Notes under the pieces: generated by a model
Told to the model about the DNA's origin: nothing
Databases searched by the model: none
The model's input: the letters and a program-made list of their open reading frames with translations, nothing else
Program-made: the position numbers and the translations under genes
Assembly (NCBI GenBank): GCA_002436765.1
Contig: DJNI01000041.1
Location: 1-40,558 of the forward strand
Direction: 5' to 3'
DNA length: 40,558 bases
Source: Clostridiales bacterium UBA6468
Lineage (GTDB): Bacteria; Bacillota; Clostridia; Oscillospirales; Oscillospiraceae
Shown: piece by piece, positions 8,620-16,904 of the stretch
How the letters are laid out: the number at the start of each line of letters is the position of its first letter
Position numbering within the stretch: position 1 is the stretch's first letter

Positions 8620-9471
8620 TTACACCGTATCCATAAAGGTGCGTTCCACCTTGTTGAAGACCATAATACCCAGCACGGCGATCACCAGCGTCATGCCCCA
8701 GGACAGAAGGTAGAAGCCCCAGTTCACCGTTCCCTGCCCCAGGATCGCGTAGCGCATCAGCTCCACGGACTCGGTGACGGGATTGATTTGCAGCAGCGTG
8801 CGCATCCGCCCCTCGCCCAGGGTGGACAGGGGGTACACGACAGGCGTGGCGTACATCCACAGCGACACGCCGAAATCCACCAGCACCGTCAGATCCCGGT
8901 ATTTCGTGGTCATACTGGAAATGATGATGCCGAAGCCCATGCCCAGAATGCCCAGATGCACCAGCTCCACCGGGATCATCAGCCACCACAGCCAGTGGGG
9001 ATGGAGCGTCCCCCGGAACAGGTAGTATGCCATAAACAGCAGCACCAGCACCATCTGGATGCCGAAGCGGATGATCGTAGAAATGACGTTGGAGATAGGC
9101 GTGGTCAGCCGGGGGAAATAGACCTTGCCGAACATATAGGCGTTGGCGGTAAAGGTATTGGCGTTGCTGGTCAGGCAGTTGGCAAAGTACGCCCAGACGG
9201 CGTTGCTGCACAGATAAAACAGGAACGTGGGGATCCCGTCGGTGCTGATACCGGCAATGCCGCCGAAGACGAACGCCTGCACGATACTGGTAAACAGGGG
9301 CGTCAGGAAGATCCACGCAGGGCCGAGGATGGTCTGCTTGTAGCTCACCACGAAATTTCGCTTGGTGAACAGGTAGATGAGGTCCCGGTACCGCCAGACC
9401 TCCTTCAGGTTCAGGTCCATCCAGCGGTGCTTCGACGAGATATGGGTGTGATACATGGAATTCTCTGCCAT
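8620..9471 (-). CDS. wzm: ABC-2 polysaccharide exporter, permease (Wzm/TagG-like)
   Basis: Integral membrane partner of the adjacent ATPase, moving undecaprenyl-linked glycan across the cytoplasmic membrane. The 283-residue protein has the family layout: an amphipathic N-terminal segment 'YRDLIYLFTKRNFVVSYKQT' with the following 'LGPAWIFLTPL', then about six hydrophobic segments. 'YATPVVYPLSTL' and 'LLQINPVTESVELMRYAILG' are characteristic of ABC-2 polysaccharide and teichoic-acid exporters. There is no signal peptide, as expected. It sits between a GT2 gene and wzt, 4 bases from the former. Confidence 0.92.
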   Translation of the reverse strand: MAENSMYHTHISSKHRWMDLNLKEVWRYRDLIYLFTKRNFVVSYKQTILGPAWIFLTPLFTSIVQAFVFGGIAGISTDGIPTFLFYLCSNAVWAYFANCLTSNANTFTANAYMFGKVYFPRLTTPISNVISTIIRFGIQMVLVLLFMAYYLFRGTLHPHWLWWLMIPVELVHLGILGMGFGIIISSMTTKYRDLTVLVDFGVSLWMYATPVVYPLSTLGEGRMRTLLQINPVTESVELMRYAILGQGTVNWGFYLLSWGMTLVIAVLGIMVFNKVERTFMDTV

Positions 9472-9475
9472 AGGA

Positions 9476-10366
9476 TTACCTCTTTTTTCGGATAAATTGC
9501 AGCAGGTTGTGGAACGTCTTCATCGGCGCAACCAGCCAGCGGGGCATATCGATGTATTCCGCGATCTGGGCATCGGTGCAGCGATCCATGGCGTCGCAGG
9601 TGAAGCCGTACCACATGCCCAGCTTTGTTTTCAGGGGATAGCGGAAGAATACCGCCTTTTCCCGGAAGAACAGCGCCGTTCCCCGGGGGTTGTCCAGGAA
9701 AACCTTGTACCCCGCCCTGGTCAGGCCGTCGTCCTTGTACTCCCAGATCCAGATGATGTCGTCGTAGTAGCGAATGCGGTAGCCGTCGTAGGCCATTCGG
9801 TTCCAGGTCACCGCCTCGGTCATGAATTTCTCTCCGGGAAATTCCGGATACAGGTAGTGTCTGTGGATCTCCGTATAGAAGATCAGCGCCCGCTCTCCGT
9901 CGATCCTGCCGTACATATCAAAGGCATTGCCGTCCAGATACGGTTCATGGAATCGGGTGTTGGGCGTTTCGGTGGGACTATGCCCTCTGTTTGCCACAAT
10001 GCCGCAGAATTTCTGATCTTTCGGAAGCGCCGCTTCCCAGCGGTTGACCTTCTCCAGGGCGTCGTCCGTCAGATAGTCGTCGGAATCCACCGTGAAAAAC
10101 AGCTCTCCCTGCGCCTGCTTCAGGCCGTAGTTGATGGCGCGGCATTTGCCGCCGTTTTCCTTGTAGCAATAGCGGATGGGGAAGGGATTGTCTTCCTTCT
10201 GCCACTGCTCGAACAGTGCCTTTGTCCCGTCGGAGGAGCCGTCGTCCACCACCAGCCATTCAAAGTCCGTGAAGCTCTGGCGCTGTAAGGAGCGGTACAG
10301 ATTTTCCAATATGTACGCCCGGTTGTAGGTTGGGGTGAAGACCGTTATTTTGTGCCGAAAATCCAT
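9476..10366 (-). CDS. Family 2 glycosyltransferase
   Basis: A 296-residue GT2 enzyme of a different subgroup from its neighbours. It starts 'MDFRHKITVFTPTYNRA', has 'VVDDGSSDGT' at 39-48 and 'VDSDDYL' (DSDD 94-97), and carries a 'YTEIHRHYLYPEFPGEKFMTEA' region typical of compact SpsA-like transferases in capsule loci. I start at ATG 10366 because GAGGTGG lies just upstream; the GTG at 10378 overlaps the previous stop but has no ribosome site. The gene immediately precedes the ABC exporter pair. Sugar specificity unknown. Confidence 0.85.
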   Translation of the reverse strand: MDFRHKITVFTPTYNRAYILENLYRSLQRQSFTDFEWLVVDDGSSDGTKALFEQWQKEDNPFPIRYCYKENGGKCRAINYGLKQAQGELFFTVDSDDYLTDDALEKVNRWEAALPKDQKFCGIVANRGHSPTETPNTRFHEPYLDGNAFDMYGRIDGERALIFYTEIHRHYLYPEFPGEKFMTEAVTWNRMAYDGYRIRYYDDIIWIWEYKDDGLTRAGYKVFLDNPRGTALFFREKAVFFRYPLKTKLGMWYGFTCDAMDRCTDAQIAEYIDMPRWLVAPMKTFHNLLQFIRKKR

Positions 10367-10374
10367 ACGCCACC

Positions 10375-11358
10375 TCACGATAATACATGAATGTCAATCA
10401 AAAAGTTCAGTAATTTACAAGTACCCTCAAAATGCTTCTGCGCCAGCTTCACAAGAAGACGCTTCTTTTTCCCGATCTCCGGGTTTGGGCGCAAAGGCAC
10501 AACGTCCGACAGAACGCCGCCGATGATCTCCCGCGCCTGCTCCAGCTCCTCGCCGCGCAGCGACTTAAGGCTCCCCTGCATCCCGTAAATGCAGGAAAAA
10601 AACAGATCATACTCCGCTTCACAGGTCAGCTCCGGCATGGCATCCCGTAGGTAATTCAGCCGAAGCCGCTTTGCCTCCAGGCCGTGCAGCCGCCCCAGGG
10701 AAAAGGGCCTGTGCATGGCGCTTTCCGGAGACTGCCGGTAAGCATACATCCGCGCCGAGGAATGCGCCAGCCGCCGCGCCCGCCCGATCACCCGGTAGGT
10801 AAAAAACTCGTCGTCGATCAGCTTTCCGACCGGGAATCGGACATCGCCGACGGTCTCCCGGCGGTACAGCTTGTTGGGTGGGGTCTGGCAGAACACTTCG
10901 TCCCGGATATGAAGCCCCATGGCCTCTACTGCCGAGGCATAGGTCACCTGCGCCCCGCTTTCCTCATCGAACGCGCAGCCGTCCGAATCCGTCTGCACGA
11001 TGGTGCATTCCGCAATGTCCACATCCTCCGTCATCAGGGAAACCAGATACGCGTACATCCGGGGGGAGAGGTAATCGTCGCTGTCGATCATGCTGATGAT
11101 CTCTCCCCGCGCCGCATCCAATCCGGCATTCCTGGCTGCGCCGCCGCCGGCGTTTTCCTGATGGATCACCCGGATCCGGCTGTCCTTTTCCGCCCAGGCG
11201 TCGCACATGGCGCCGCTGGCGTCCGGAGAGCCGTCGTCGATCAGAAGAATCTCCAGGTTGGAATAGGTCTGATCCACAATGGAGCGGACACAGCAGTCCA
11301 GATAGTTTTCCACTTTGTAGACAGGGACGATCACGCTGATCAATGGCAGCTGCGTCAT
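10375..11358 (-). CDS. Family 2 glycosyltransferase (EpsJ/CpsI-like)
   Basis: A 327-residue GT2 protein reading 'MTQLPLISVIVPVYKVENYL' from ATG 11358, which has AAAGGA 6 bases upstream; an open frame continues far upstream but only shadows the neighbouring gene. Motifs are 'LIDDGSPDASG' (39-49), DSDD (92-95) and 'DDEFFTY' (DDEF 182-185). The pattern 'NKLYRRE...RFPVGKLIDDEF' matches the other EpsJ-like enzymes of the locus. The C-terminal 40 residues are basic and hydrophobic and may touch the membrane. It adds one residue to the glycan; donor unknown. Confidence 0.86.
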   Translation of the reverse strand: MTQLPLISVIVPVYKVENYLDCCVRSIVDQTYSNLEILLIDDGSPDASGAMCDAWAEKDSRIRVIHQENAGGGAARNAGLDAARGEIISMIDSDDYLSPRMYAYLVSLMTEDVDIAECTIVQTDSDGCAFDEESGAQVTYASAVEAMGLHIRDEVFCQTPPNKLYRRETVGDVRFPVGKLIDDEFFTYRVIGRARRLAHSSARMYAYRQSPESAMHRPFSLGRLHGLEAKRLRLNYLRDAMPELTCEAEYDLFFSCIYGMQGSLKSLRGEELEQAREIIGGVLSDVVPLRPNPEIGKKKRLLVKLAQKHFEGTCKLLNFLIDIHVLS

Positions 11359-11369
11359 AGTGTATCCTT

Positions 11370-12356
11370 TCAGTGTTCCTCTTCCCGTCGGAAGAGCTTC
11401 TCGTACAGTCTGTAGGTCAGTCGGAATAGCCCCGGCGTCCTGCAAACCATTTTTGCCAGCAGCCGGTTGCGCCCCGACAGCAAATGGAAATACCCCGCCT
11501 GCTCCTCCAGCTCGGCGCGTACCCGCCGCCGCCATTCGTCGTACTGCTTTTCCGGATGCACGGACAGCTGGGCGTAGGCAAACAGGAGATTTCGCATCAG
11601 CGCCCGGCGGGCGTCCTCCCGGATCTCGCTGCCGCTGTCCTCCACGATCAGCTCCCGAACCCGGATGGGGTCGAACAGGCTGTGCTCGTTCAGCTGCCGG
11701 AAGGAGGCGGAATTTTCCCGCAGAATGTAGCGGTAAGGGCAAAAATCCTCATAAACCGACCGTTTTGCCTGAGAAAACAGAAAATAATTCATGAGATAAT
11801 CTTCGTTGTTTTTGATGCCGGGGTTCATCCGTTCCACCAGCCCGGCGAACAGCTCCCGGCGGTACAGCTTGGTACACAGGCTGGACTCGATCTGCCCGCC
11901 GTCCAGCAAATCCCGCAGGCCGGTCAGATTGTCCTGCTGCCGCAGCCCGCCGCTATTGTGGACATAGGCCACCCTGCCGTCGGGAAACTCCACCCGGTGG
12001 CCGCAGTGGGAAATATCCGCGTCATAAGCATGGGCGTTTTCCAGAAGATGGCGGTACATGTCCGGGTCGATGGCGTCGTCGCCGTCGGCAAAGCCGATCC
12101 ATTCCCCCGTAGCCGCCGCCACCCCCGCAAGACGGGCAGAGGTCACGCCGCCGTTTTCCTTGAAAATCGGTTTGATGCGCCCGTCCCGGGCGGCGTAGCT
12201 TTCCATCACCTGCCAGGTACTGTCGGCGGAACCGTCGTCCACCACAAGGATCTCCAGCTTTGGATAGGTCTGCGCCAGGATGCTGTCCAGACAACGAGGA
12301 AGCCATGGAGCGACATTATACGCCGGTATGATGACCGAGATGGTTTCGCCCTCCAT
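11370..12356 (-). CDS. Family 2 glycosyltransferase
   Basis: A 328-residue GT2 enzyme starting 'MEGETISVIIPAYNVAPWL' at ATG 12356, preceded by a strong GGAGGAAG site. 'VVDDGSADST' lies at 38-47, and the metal motif is 'FADGDDAID' (DGDD 91-94), a Ser-to-Gly variant. 'NNEDYLMNYF' (about 183-192) corresponds to the acidic ED region of the EpsJ-like group. The C-terminus is rich in Arg and Lys. It lies between a GT4 gene and another GT2 with short gaps, in the same transcription unit. Substrate not determinable. Confidence 0.86.
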   Translation of the reverse strand: MEGETISVIIPAYNVAPWLPRCLDSILAQTYPKLEILVVDDGSADSTWQVMESYAARDGRIKPIFKENGGVTSARLAGVAAATGEWIGFADGDDAIDPDMYRHLLENAHAYDADISHCGHRVEFPDGRVAYVHNSGGLRQQDNLTGLRDLLDGGQIESSLCTKLYRRELFAGLVERMNPGIKNNEDYLMNYFLFSQAKRSVYEDFCPYRYILRENSASFRQLNEHSLFDPIRVRELIVEDSGSEIREDARRALMRNLLFAYAQLSVHPEKQYDEWRRRVRAELEEQAGYFHLLSGRNRLLAKMVCRTPGLFRLTYRLYEKLFRREEEH

Positions 12357-12371
12357 TTTGCTTCCTCCTCC

Positions 12372-13451
12372 TTATTTTTTCGCCGCTAGGCGCTCATATT
12401 CTTCGCAGTATCGTTTTGCCATGGTCTCCGCAGAAAACCGGGTGCTGTCCGCCAGAGCGTTCTGCCCCAGGGTTCTGCGCAAGTCTTCGCTGTCGATCAG
12501 CCTTTCGCAGGCCACGCACACCTCGTCGGGGTCGCAGCCGACCAGCAGTCCGCTTTCCCCGTCCCGGAGCATATCCGGCACGCCGCCGACTCTGGACGCC
12601 ACGATGGGCAGTCCCGTCCCCATGGCCTCGATGATGGTCATGGGCATTCCCTCATACTTAGACGGCAGCAGAAGCATGTCCGCATCGTGAAGATAGGGAT
12701 GGACGTCCGATTGATTTCCCAGGAAATGAACGGCATAGCCGATGCCCAGTTCCCGTACGTAATTTTCCATGTCCGCCCGCAAATGCCCGTCTCCCAACAG
12801 GTTCAGGCAGCAATTCGGGTGGGTTTTCAGCAGCTTTGCAAAGGCTTGCAGCAGTCCCGCATGGTTTTTCTGTTCTTCAAACCGCCCGATATGCAGCAGG
12901 GAAACGGTGTCCCCCAGCCCATACGACCTCTTGGGAATGCACCGGCGGAGATCCACGCCGTTGAAAATCACGGGGACGCGGTCGAGGCCGTAAAACTCCG
13001 TCACCGTCCGCTGAACCTCCGGGCTGAGCGCCACCGGCACGGACCAGCCCTGGTGATAGTAAAACCGGTTGAGAATGGCCTGGACAGTCCCCTCCGCCTC
13101 CACCTTTGCCACATTGTGCACCGTGTGGACGCAGGGAACGCCCCCCGCCAACCTTGCCGCCATCACCGCGTACAGGATCCCATTCAGGTGGGTGTGGACT
13201 ACGTCCGGGCGTTCCTCCCGGAAAATTTTCGTAAGCTTCGGCACCACGGACGTATCCAGCCCCGGCTTTTTGCCCAGGTACCGGATGGGGACGCCCGCCG
13301 CCTCCATGCGTTTGGAAATCTCCGTCCGCTCGTCAAACAGGCTCACCACGACCACGTCGTGTCCCATGTCACGCAGGACATAAGTCAGATTTTCGCACAT
13401 GGTTTCCGCCCCGCCGAAGCAGAAATTGGGGATGACCTGCAATATTTTCAT
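12372..13451 (-). CDS. Family 4 glycosyltransferase
   Basis: GT4 enzyme of 359 residues. The N-terminus 'MKILQVIPNFCFGGAETMCE' has the GGAE acceptor loop. The donor domain carries 'LLHIGRFEEQKNHAGLLQAF' and the E-x7-E motif in 'YEGMPMTIIEAMGTGLPIVAS'. The arrangement resembles WecH/EpsF-type capsule transferases. I start at ATG 13451: it overlaps the previous stop as ATGA and has GGGGAGG six bases upstream. The upstream in-frame start at 13466 lies inside the preceding gene. Likely retaining, cytoplasmic; sugar unknown. Confidence 0.87.
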   Translation of the reverse strand: MKILQVIPNFCFGGAETMCENLTYVLRDMGHDVVVVSLFDERTEISKRMEAAGVPIRYLGKKPGLDTSVVPKLTKIFREERPDVVHTHLNGILYAVMAARLAGGVPCVHTVHNVAKVEAEGTVQAILNRFYYHQGWSVPVALSPEVQRTVTEFYGLDRVPVIFNGVDLRRCIPKRSYGLGDTVSLLHIGRFEEQKNHAGLLQAFAKLLKTHPNCCLNLLGDGHLRADMENYVRELGIGYAVHFLGNQSDVHPYLHDADMLLLPSKYEGMPMTIIEAMGTGLPIVASRVGGVPDMLRDGESGLLVGCDPDEVCVACERLIDSEDLRRTLGQNALADSTRFSAETMAKRYCEEYERLAAKK

Positions 13452-14497
13452 AGCGTTCCTCCCCACTGGCGGTAACAGGCGAGAATGGTGTCGTTGTATT
13501 TCTGTTCGTCGTTGATCCGGGCAAATTTCTTCGCCGCGTTTTCGGAGAGAAGCTTCCTATGGTCAGGATCTTCCACGATTTTCAGAATATCCTCCGCCAG
13601 CGCGGCGTCCTCGTCGCTAAGGTACCCGTCCACACCGTTTTCGATCAGATCCTTCATCCCATCCGACGGGGTGCTGACCACCGGTGTTCCCAATGCCATG
13701 GCCTCCAGGGCGCACATGGGCGTCCCCTCCCAGCGGGAGGTCAGGATCATTGCCTTGCTGTCCGCCACCATTTTAATGGGGTTGCTCTGGAAGCCCAGAA
13801 AATGCACGTTGTCCTGCAAGCCCAGCTCCTCGCACAGCGCTTTTGCCTCCCCTTCCAGCTCTCCCGCGCCGACCACCGCCACTTTGATGTCCGGCTTGCG
13901 TGCCTTCAGCGCGGCGCTCAGGCGCATCAGGCGCTGAGGGTCTTTCTGGTAGGTCAGCCGTCCCAGGTAGATCATGTCAAAATCGTAAGTATGTTCGTCG
14001 CTGTCCCGCATGGCGAAAATCCGCTTGGCGTCGATGATATTGTACAGCACGCTGCTCTTTTTGGCGAACAGCCTGTGGAACACGTACCCCTCATAGGCGC
14101 TGTTGGAGACCCAGAAAATATGCTTCGCCCGGAAGCCTGCCAGCAGGTAGGCGACGGACTTTGCGGACAGTCCTCTGGCGTCGTAGGCGTTGTTGTGGAT
14201 GTGGGAGATCAGGGGGATTCTGCCGCAGCACAGTGCCGCGACGAAGCTGGTGCGCATGTCGTGGCCATGGATGACGTCCGGCCGGTACTCCCGGATCACC
14301 CGGCCAAGGGTCGCGGGGGTCAGCTCCTCCACGCCATAGTGCCGGATGCCCATGCCGTCCAGGATATCCCAGACTTCCTCGCATTCCAGACTGCAATAGG
14401 CCATGTCCACCCTGCCTTCAAAGGCTTTGATGATCTGGGCGGCAACCTTTTCCGCGCCGGTGTAAATTCTGGAATACAGAACATGCAGTACCTTCAT
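13448..14497 (-). CDS. Family 4 glycosyltransferase
   Basis: A 349-residue GT4 protein, 'MKVLHVLYSRIYTGAEKVAAQ' at the N-terminus, with 'PDVIHGHDMRTS' (acceptor domain), 'IYLGRLTYQKDPQRLMRL' at the interdomain region and E-x7-E in 'RWEGTPMCALEAMALGTPVVST'. The motif spacing is complete and the length normal. Together with the next gene (overlap of 4 bases) it forms a coupled pair of GT4 enzymes, probably acting at successive steps. A 'GAEKVA' loop replaces the usual GGAE. Donor unknown. Confidence 0.87.
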   Translation of the reverse strand: MKVLHVLYSRIYTGAEKVAAQIIKAFEGRVDMAYCSLECEEVWDILDGMGIRHYGVEELTPATLGRVIREYRPDVIHGHDMRTSFVAALCCGRIPLISHIHNNAYDARGLSAKSVAYLLAGFRAKHIFWVSNSAYEGYVFHRLFAKKSSVLYNIIDAKRIFAMRDSDEHTYDFDMIYLGRLTYQKDPQRLMRLSAALKARKPDIKVAVVGAGELEGEAKALCEELGLQDNVHFLGFQSNPIKMVADSKAMILTSRWEGTPMCALEAMALGTPVVSTPSDGMKDLIENGVDGYLSDEDAALAEDILKIVEDPDHRKLLSENAAKKFARINDEQKYNDTILACYRQWGGTL

Positions 14498-14515
14498 GTC
14501 TCCCCCTCTTTTCTC

Positions 14516-15469
14516 TTATTTTTCCGCTGCTTCCCGCATATTCAGGCTTTCCATGCCGTATTTTTCCTTCAGCCGGGCGTAATAGCGGAAGATTTCCTCC
14601 AGCTGCGCCATGTGCTGCGGCGTGCGGACGCCGACGTTGTGGGGGTGCCACCACAGATGGAAGGTCAGGCCGTTTTTCGCCGCGTGGAGCATCCGGCGCT
14701 TGATCCTGTGAACCTTCAAGCCCTCCATGAACTTCAGCGGCCTGAAAATCGGCCGGAACATCTGAGTCCCCCGCAGATTCCAGATGCCGTCTTCCCGCTT
14801 TGGCGTGTAATTGCCATACCCGGTGACGGGGAAATAGGTGTCCGTCAGCCGCAGAATGCGCAGGGGGAAACGGACGTGAACCTTGTTTTCAATCCAGTTG
14901 TTTTCCATCCCCCGGTAGGCGGTGAAGCCCAGATCCCGCAGAACCCGGATATACGCCGGGTCGCACTGGTTCCGGGGCAGCACCGCAGAGGTCAGGGTGT
15001 AGCCGTATTGCGCCGCAATGGCCTTCGCCGCGGTCATGTCCGCCGCGAACTGCTCCGCCGTCTGCCCCTTTTCCTTGCAGTAGTAATGGGAAAAGGTGTG
15101 GCTGCCGATCTCCTGCCCCGGCGTTTTGGCAACCATATCCACCAGAGACGGGGCAAAAAAGCAAGGTGCGTCCGCTTCGGTTTCTCCGATTTTGGAAAAT
15201 TCGGCATAGGAGTTCAGCGCCGGGTCGTCGTAAGTAGGCCGCTGGCTTTCCTCCGGGAAAAAGGAAGCCGCTTCCTGTGCGCTTCCGGCGAACAGATAGC
15301 CCACCGTCGCCCACGTAGCGTGGATGCCGTATTTCCGGAACAGCGCCAGCAGCTCAGGGATCGCCTTCCTGCCGCCCAGAACGTGATCCTGATACTTTTC
15401 CAGCGGACACACGTCCAGCATTCCCCAAAACAGCTCAAAGTCCAGCGATACGATCAGCGTTCCGGCCAT
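14516..15469 (-). CDS. Polysaccharide deacetylase-like protein (NodB homology, CE4)
   Basis: A 317-residue protein whose start, 'MAGTLIVSLDFELFWG', holds the first metal and catalytic Asp region (D10, E12) and whose 'IGSHTFSH' segment supplies the two metal-binding His (H124, H128) of the NodB fold. 'HLWWHPHNVG' near residue 270 gives the later conserved His. CE4 enzymes remove N- or O-acetyl groups. There is no signal peptide or membrane anchor, so unlike peptidoglycan deacetylases it should act in the cytoplasm, perhaps on a lipid-linked intermediate or sugar precursor. It lies between GT4 genes, second in its operon. The substrate is inferred only from this context. Confidence 0.82.
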   Translation of the reverse strand: MAGTLIVSLDFELFWGMLDVCPLEKYQDHVLGGRKAIPELLALFRKYGIHATWATVGYLFAGSAQEAASFFPEESQRPTYDDPALNSYAEFSKIGETEADAPCFFAPSLVDMVAKTPGQEIGSHTFSHYYCKEKGQTAEQFAADMTAAKAIAAQYGYTLTSAVLPRNQCDPAYIRVLRDLGFTAYRGMENNWIENKVHVRFPLRILRLTDTYFPVTGYGNYTPKREDGIWNLRGTQMFRPIFRPLKFMEGLKVHRIKRRMLHAAKNGLTFHLWWHPHNVGVRTPQHMAQLEEIFRYYARLKEKYGMESLNMREAAEK

Positions 15470-15487
15470 GCCGCCGCCCCCTTTCGT

Positions 15488-16618
15488 TCAAACGCTTAAG
15501 TAGATTTCCTTCATCCTCTGCTGTACCGCTTTCGCGTCGAACCGGGAAACCGTCTGCGCCGCGGCGCGTCCCAGCCTCTCCCGCAGCGCCGGGTCATGGT
15601 ACAGCTTCAGAATGGCCGCCGCCACGCCCTCGGGCGTGTTTTCCGCGAACAGGCCGTCAACACCGTCTTCAATCAAATCCGTGTTGCCCCGGATCTTCGA
15701 ACAGACCGCAGGCAGGCCGCTGCTCATGGCCTCCATCAGCGCCACCGGCATTCCCTCCCGGAAGGACATAAACGCGAATATGTCGCTGCACCGGCACAGC
15801 TCCGGCACGTCATGGCGATAACCCAGAAAGTGGACGCGCTCCCGGATGCCCAGCTGCCGCGCTTCCGATTCCAGCGCGTCCCGCTGCTCTCCCCGGCCGC
15901 AGATGAGATAGTGCATGGTTTCATAGCCCGGTTCGTTTTTCAGCAGCGACAGCGCCTTGAGTACCGTGGAATGATTCTTGTTTTTCGTCATTTCCGCCAC
16001 GGTGAGAATCAGAAAATCCTCATCGGTCAGCCCCAGCTCCCGGCGCTTTTCCCCCCGGTCTACCGTGCCGACGTGGAATTTCGCCGTGTCCACCCCCACG
16101 CCGGGGACGTATTCAATGCGCCTGGCGCGGATCTTCTTCCTTGCGAAGGCATAGTCTTCTTTGTTAATGGTCACAAGGACGTCCGTCAGCGGCGCCAGCA
16201 GCCATTCCACCGGATAGAACATCAGCCAGTTTTGTAGGGGTGCGCCCTTGTAAAAGTGGAAGCCGTGGGCGGTGTAGATCACCTTGGTTCCCCGCTTCCG
16301 GGCGTCCCGCGCCGCCAGACGGGCGATCATGGCGCCCATGGGGGTATGGCAGTGAATGATATCGAAGTGCTCCCGGTCGATGATGGCTTTCAGCTCCCGG
16401 TAGGCTTTGATATTGGCCTTCTTCCATGGGAGGCGCTCAAAGGCGATATCATAATATCGATCGCAATAGGGAATGCGGCAGTCGGCGGGATCCTCGTAAT
16501 CGTTCCGCGCCGCCACGGCGGTCTCCCAGCCCATGTCCTGAAACATTTTCAGATAGGGGATATGGAATTCCATAATATGGGTTTTGACCACCGTTGCCAC
16601 GAACAGCACCTTTTTCAT
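15488..16618 (-). CDS. Family 4 glycosyltransferase (EpsD-like), first gene of the left operon
   Basis: A 376-residue GT4 enzyme. The N-terminus 'MKKVLFVATVVKTHIMEFHI' and the segments 'FDIIHCHTPMGAMIARLAAR' and 'VIYTAHGFHFYKGAPL' are hallmarks of the EpsD/CapM-type group, which often adds an early sugar to a lipid-linked acceptor. The donor domain has 'VAEMTKNKNHSTVLKAL' and E-x7-E in 'REGMPVALMEAMSSGLP'. The start is ATG 16618 with GAGGGA about 5 bases upstream; the longer frame to 16642 would overlap the transcript start. It is the first gene after the promoter at 16653-16681 (leader about 28 bases). Confidence 0.88.
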   Translation of the reverse strand: MKKVLFVATVVKTHIMEFHIPYLKMFQDMGWETAVAARNDYEDPADCRIPYCDRYYDIAFERLPWKKANIKAYRELKAIIDREHFDIIHCHTPMGAMIARLAARDARKRGTKVIYTAHGFHFYKGAPLQNWLMFYPVEWLLAPLTDVLVTINKEDYAFARKKIRARRIEYVPGVGVDTAKFHVGTVDRGEKRRELGLTDEDFLILTVAEMTKNKNHSTVLKALSLLKNEPGYETMHYLICGRGEQRDALESEARQLGIRERVHFLGYRHDVPELCRCSDIFAFMSFREGMPVALMEAMSSGLPAVCSKIRGNTDLIEDGVDGLFAENTPEGVAAAILKLYHDPALRERLGRAAAQTVSRFDAKAVQQRMKEIYLSV

Positions 16619-16652
16619 TCCATTCCCTCTTTTCGGATACATTATCCAAAGT

Positions 16653-16681
16653 ATTATACACCATCTACTGCCTTATTGCAA
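16653..16681 (-). promoter_or_regulatory. Sigma-70/SigA-type promoter of the left operon
   Basis: On the minus strand TTGCAA (16681-16676) and TATAAT (16658-16653) are separated by exactly 17 bases. The -10 is a perfect consensus and the -35 matches four of six. Transcription should start near 16646, about 28 bases before ATG 16618. It drives the operon running from 16618 to 358. Confidence 0.8.
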
Positions 16682-16698
16682 CCGTAATACTATTTCTC

Positions 16699-16843
16699 AA
16701 TAAAATGATTTCATCATTTTATTCTGCCGCTTCACGGCAGACCGCCTGAGCGGCGGTAAGAAATGTATTGACTTCGTTTTTTTGCGGCAGTGGCCGCTGG
16801 CCGCAATCCTGCGGCCTAATAAAACGCTTTTAAGCATTTTATT
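16699..16843. repeat. Array of six abutting hairpins between the two operons
   Basis: Six inverted repeats follow one another almost without spacers: 16699-16723 (11 bp, loop 3, perfect), 16724-16740 (6 bp), 16741-16757 (6 bp), 16784-16797 (5 bp), 16799-16816 (7 bp) and 16818-16843 (11 of 12 pairs). The outermost two both begin AATAAAA and end TTTTATT, giving the whole unit repeat-like ends. It lies after the terminator of the right operon and before the promoter of the left one. No gene is visible. It could be a REP/BIME-like or MITE-like repeat. Confidence 0.75.
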
Positions 16844-16862
16844 AAAAACTCGTATAAGCGCG

Positions 16863-16891
16863 AAAAAAGGCCGGGCATCTGCCCGGCCTTT
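16863..16891 (-). terminator. Rho-independent terminator after the Wzx gene
   Basis: GGCCGGGC and GCCCGGCC (16869-16876 and 16881-16888) form a perfect 8-bp GC-rich stem with a 4-base loop, extended by three A-T pairs. On the minus strand it is followed by six T. It lies 14 bases past the flippase stop codon and closes the operon that starts at 34344. Confidence 0.9.
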
Positions 16892-16904
16892 CCGTATTTC
16901 ATTC

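Noticed and set aside
16776..16783. T-run as a plus-strand terminator
   Set aside because: No plus-strand gene leads into it; it is simply the spacer within the hairpin array.
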